Of a stretch of 6,571 bases of DNA, positions 5,232-6,571 are shown piece by piece (the stretch's first letter is position 1; every line of letters starts with the position of its first letter). Below the pieces are notes generated by a model. That model did not search any database. It worked only from the letters and a program-made list of their open reading frames with translations, and was not told the origin of the DNA. Origin of the DNA: CAYUIG01 sp964444685. Its GTDB lineage: Bacteria; Gemmatimonadota; Gemmatimonadetes; Longimicrobiales; RSA9. A program made the position numbers and the translations under genes. Location of the stretch: positions 1 to 6,571 of the forward strand of contig CAYUIG010000095.1 in assembly GCA_964444685.1 (NCBI GenBank). Direction: 5' to 3'.

Positions 5232-6461
5232 ATGAGGTCCTTCCTTCCAGTGGCAGGCCTGTGGCTGGCCGCCGCATGCGGCGCCGGCCCGGAATCCGGG
5301 CCCGCATCCGAAGTCCGGGACAGCGCCGGCATCCGGATCGTAATGAATCGTGCGCCTGCAAGCGCATCGCCGATGCAGGTGGCGCTGGAGCCCGAGTTGG
5401 TGATCGGGGCGGACGACACGGACACGACGCAGATCCTCTATCAGGTCCGGGCCGCGCGAGTCCTCTCGGACGGGCGGATCGTGGTCGCGCAGGCGTCGCC
5501 GCCGATGGTGCGCTGGTATGACGCGCAGGGCCGCTACCTCCACGGCACGGGTCGGCCCGGCGGCGGACCGGGTGAGTTTGGTCCCGGCGAGGGCGCGTGG
5601 ATCATGCACATGTGGCGTCTGCCGGGAGACTCGATCGGCACCTGGGAACATTCGCAGCGCCGGATGCAGGTGTTCGATCCGTCCGGTCGGTATGCGCGGG
5701 ACGTGGTGCTCGAACTTCCGCCGGCGATGCCGGTCGGCGCATATCCGCAGATCGTCGGACGGACCGCGCGCGGGTTCATCGGATTCCTTTCCGCCCAGAA
5801 GGAGGACTGGCCTGCAGGCGAGATCAGGCGTCATCCGCATACGTACATGCGGTACCGCGACGATGGCACCCATGCAGGTTCGTTCGCGGAACTGCCGGGT
5901 TACGTCACCTTCATAATGCGTCTTCGAATGGACGGGCGGGATTACACGACCGAGGGCCGGCCGACGTTCGCGATGGTCCCGACCACGGCGTTCACGGATG
6001 ACATGTTCGTGTACGGTTCGGAAGAGCGCTGGGAATTCGAGGTGCGGGACACGGCAGGCGCGTTGCGGATGCTCGTGCGTCGCCCGCTACCGCGCCGCGC
6101 TGTGACGGACGAGATGGTAGCGGCCTACATAGAGAACCGGATGGAGGGTGCGCCCGATGACCAGGCCGAACGCGCGCGCTGGCGGCAGCAGCTCGAAGAG
6201 GCTCCGGCGGCGGACAGTCTGCCTGCCTACCGGCTGATCAGGACGGATGCCGCCGGCATGATCTGGGTGCAGGAGTATTACGACAGCGGCGCGGACACTG
6301 CAGCGTGGTCGGTGTTCGATCGCGACGGCCGCTGGATCGGCGACGTCGCAATTCCGACAGCATGGAGTATCCTGGAAATTGGGGAAGATTACCTGCTGGT
6401 GCGGGTAGCGGACGAGTTCGACGTCGAAACGATACGGCTGCACCGATTGCGCCGCCACTGA
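5232..6461 (+). CDS. 6-bladed beta-propeller lipoprotein
   Basis: This is a complete 409-residue protein. The start at 5232 has a GGGG-type ribosome site (ACGGGGGG, about 6 bases upstream). An ATG five bases earlier (5227) meets a stop at once and is excluded. Residues 1-16 (MRSFLPVAGLWLAAAC) form a lipoprotein signal peptide with Cys16 as the probable lipid anchor, so the protein should be membrane-attached and extracytoplasmic. The mature part carries repeated propeller-strand signatures: RDSAGIRIV (29-37), VRAARVLSDGRIVVA (72-86), VRWYDAQGRYL then GRPGGGPGEF (93-116), RRMQVFDPSGR (143-153), and a final blade WSVFDRDGRWIG ... LHRLRR. The GRxGxGPGEF motif and closing strand are typical of the 6-bladed propeller proteins abundant in Gemmatimonadota. 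These are probably binding or scaffold proteins; no enzymatic residues are evident. It is transcribed away from the repeat region and appears monocistronic in the window. Confidence 0.88.
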   Translation: MRSFLPVAGLWLAAACGAGPESGPASEVRDSAGIRIVMNRAPASASPMQVALEPELVIGADDTDTTQILYQVRAARVLSDGRIVVAQASPPMVRWYDAQGRYLHGTGRPGGGPGEFGPGEGAWIMHMWRLPGDSIGTWEHSQRRMQVFDPSGRYARDVVLELPPAMPVGAYPQIVGRTARGFIGFLSAQKEDWPAGEIRRHPHTYMRYRDDGTHAGSFAELPGYVTFIMRLRMDGRDYTTEGRPTFAMVPTTAFTDDMFVYGSEERWEFEVRDTAGALRMLVRRPLPRRAVTDEMVAAYIENRMEGAPDDQAERARWRQQLEEAPAADSLPAYRLIRTDAAGMIWVQEYYDSGADTAAWSVFDRDGRWIGDVAIPTAWSILEIGEDYLLVRVADEFDVETIRLHRLRRH

Positions 6462-6571
6462 GGCGCACCCAGTTCGCTCGTTCCGGTGGGCCTACTCGTG
6501 CCTGCGGGCGGCACCTCTTCCATGTTCTCAGCCTGGAGTGCGTCCCACGCCGCGGTCAGCGCGGTCCCGGT
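6462..6571. other. Right-edge sequence, no gene assigned
   Basis: A small hairpin is possible (GTGCC at 6498-6502 with GGCAC at 6510-6514), but no T-run follows, so it is at best a weak terminator for the lipoprotein gene. On the minus strand one frame is open from the edge to within the lipoprotein gene, and includes AWDALQAENMEEVPP, which looks faintly protein-like. The window is too short to call it. Confidence 0.4.

Noticed and set aside
5061..5873. 270-residue minus-strand open frame
   Set aside because: Antisense of the beta-propeller lipoprotein; Arg/His/Pro-rich shadow.
6498..6514. Rho-independent terminator after the lipoprotein gene
   Set aside because: Stem of only five pairs and no T-run after it.

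Overview
The window is high-GC bacterial DNA. The mix of a 6-bladed beta-propeller lipoprotein, a TPR tail of the kind found at the C-terminus of large Ser/Thr kinases, an M42 aminopeptidase and small one-helix membrane proteins resembling DUF6090 suggests Gemmatimonadota or a similar soil/aquatic phylum. That placement is inference from gene style, not from a marker gene.

Layout. Positions 1-1436 hold two co-directional minus-strand genes: an M42 metallo-aminopeptidase with all expected metal ligands, then a GAF protein related to free methionine-R-sulfoxide reductase that runs off the left edge. Positions 1437-1710 are upstream DNA of the peptidase. Positions 1711-3957 hold a lower-GC accessory block: a doubtful small ORF ending in a TPR-like tail, an intact DUF6090-like gene (2064-2879), a second copy broken by two single-base indels and cut short (2876 to about 3175), and a third, intact copy in the opposite direction (3175-3957). 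Upstream of that third copy, on the minus strand, lie the C-terminal part of a TPR protein (3954 to about 4543) and, fused to it, a remnant of the M42 gene start (4544-4678). Positions 4715-5231 are non-coding, with G-rich tandem and inverted repeats. Positions 5232-6461 encode a complete beta-propeller lipoprotein on the plus strand. The last 110 bases carry no gene I can support.

The main structural observation is that the accessory block is flanked by a direct duplication. The peptidase gene start and its upstream DNA (1194-1472), followed by a 43-base block (1613-1655), recur in the same order and orientation at 4544-4714 and 5162-5205. The simplest reading is an ancestral divergent pair (peptidase leftward, lipoprotein rightward) whose intergenic region was duplicated when the DUF6090/TPR block entered. 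The right-hand copy then decayed, and it now places a copy of the peptidase start region upstream of the truncated TPR gene and the third DUF6090-like gene.

The DUF6090-like genes are joined to what precedes them by ATGA stop/start overlaps. Two of the three follow the same tail, ending EELGEAP, which points to a recurring TPR-protein/DUF6090 pairing. No function is known to me for that pairing. I found no CRISPR array, transposase, tRNA or rRNA.
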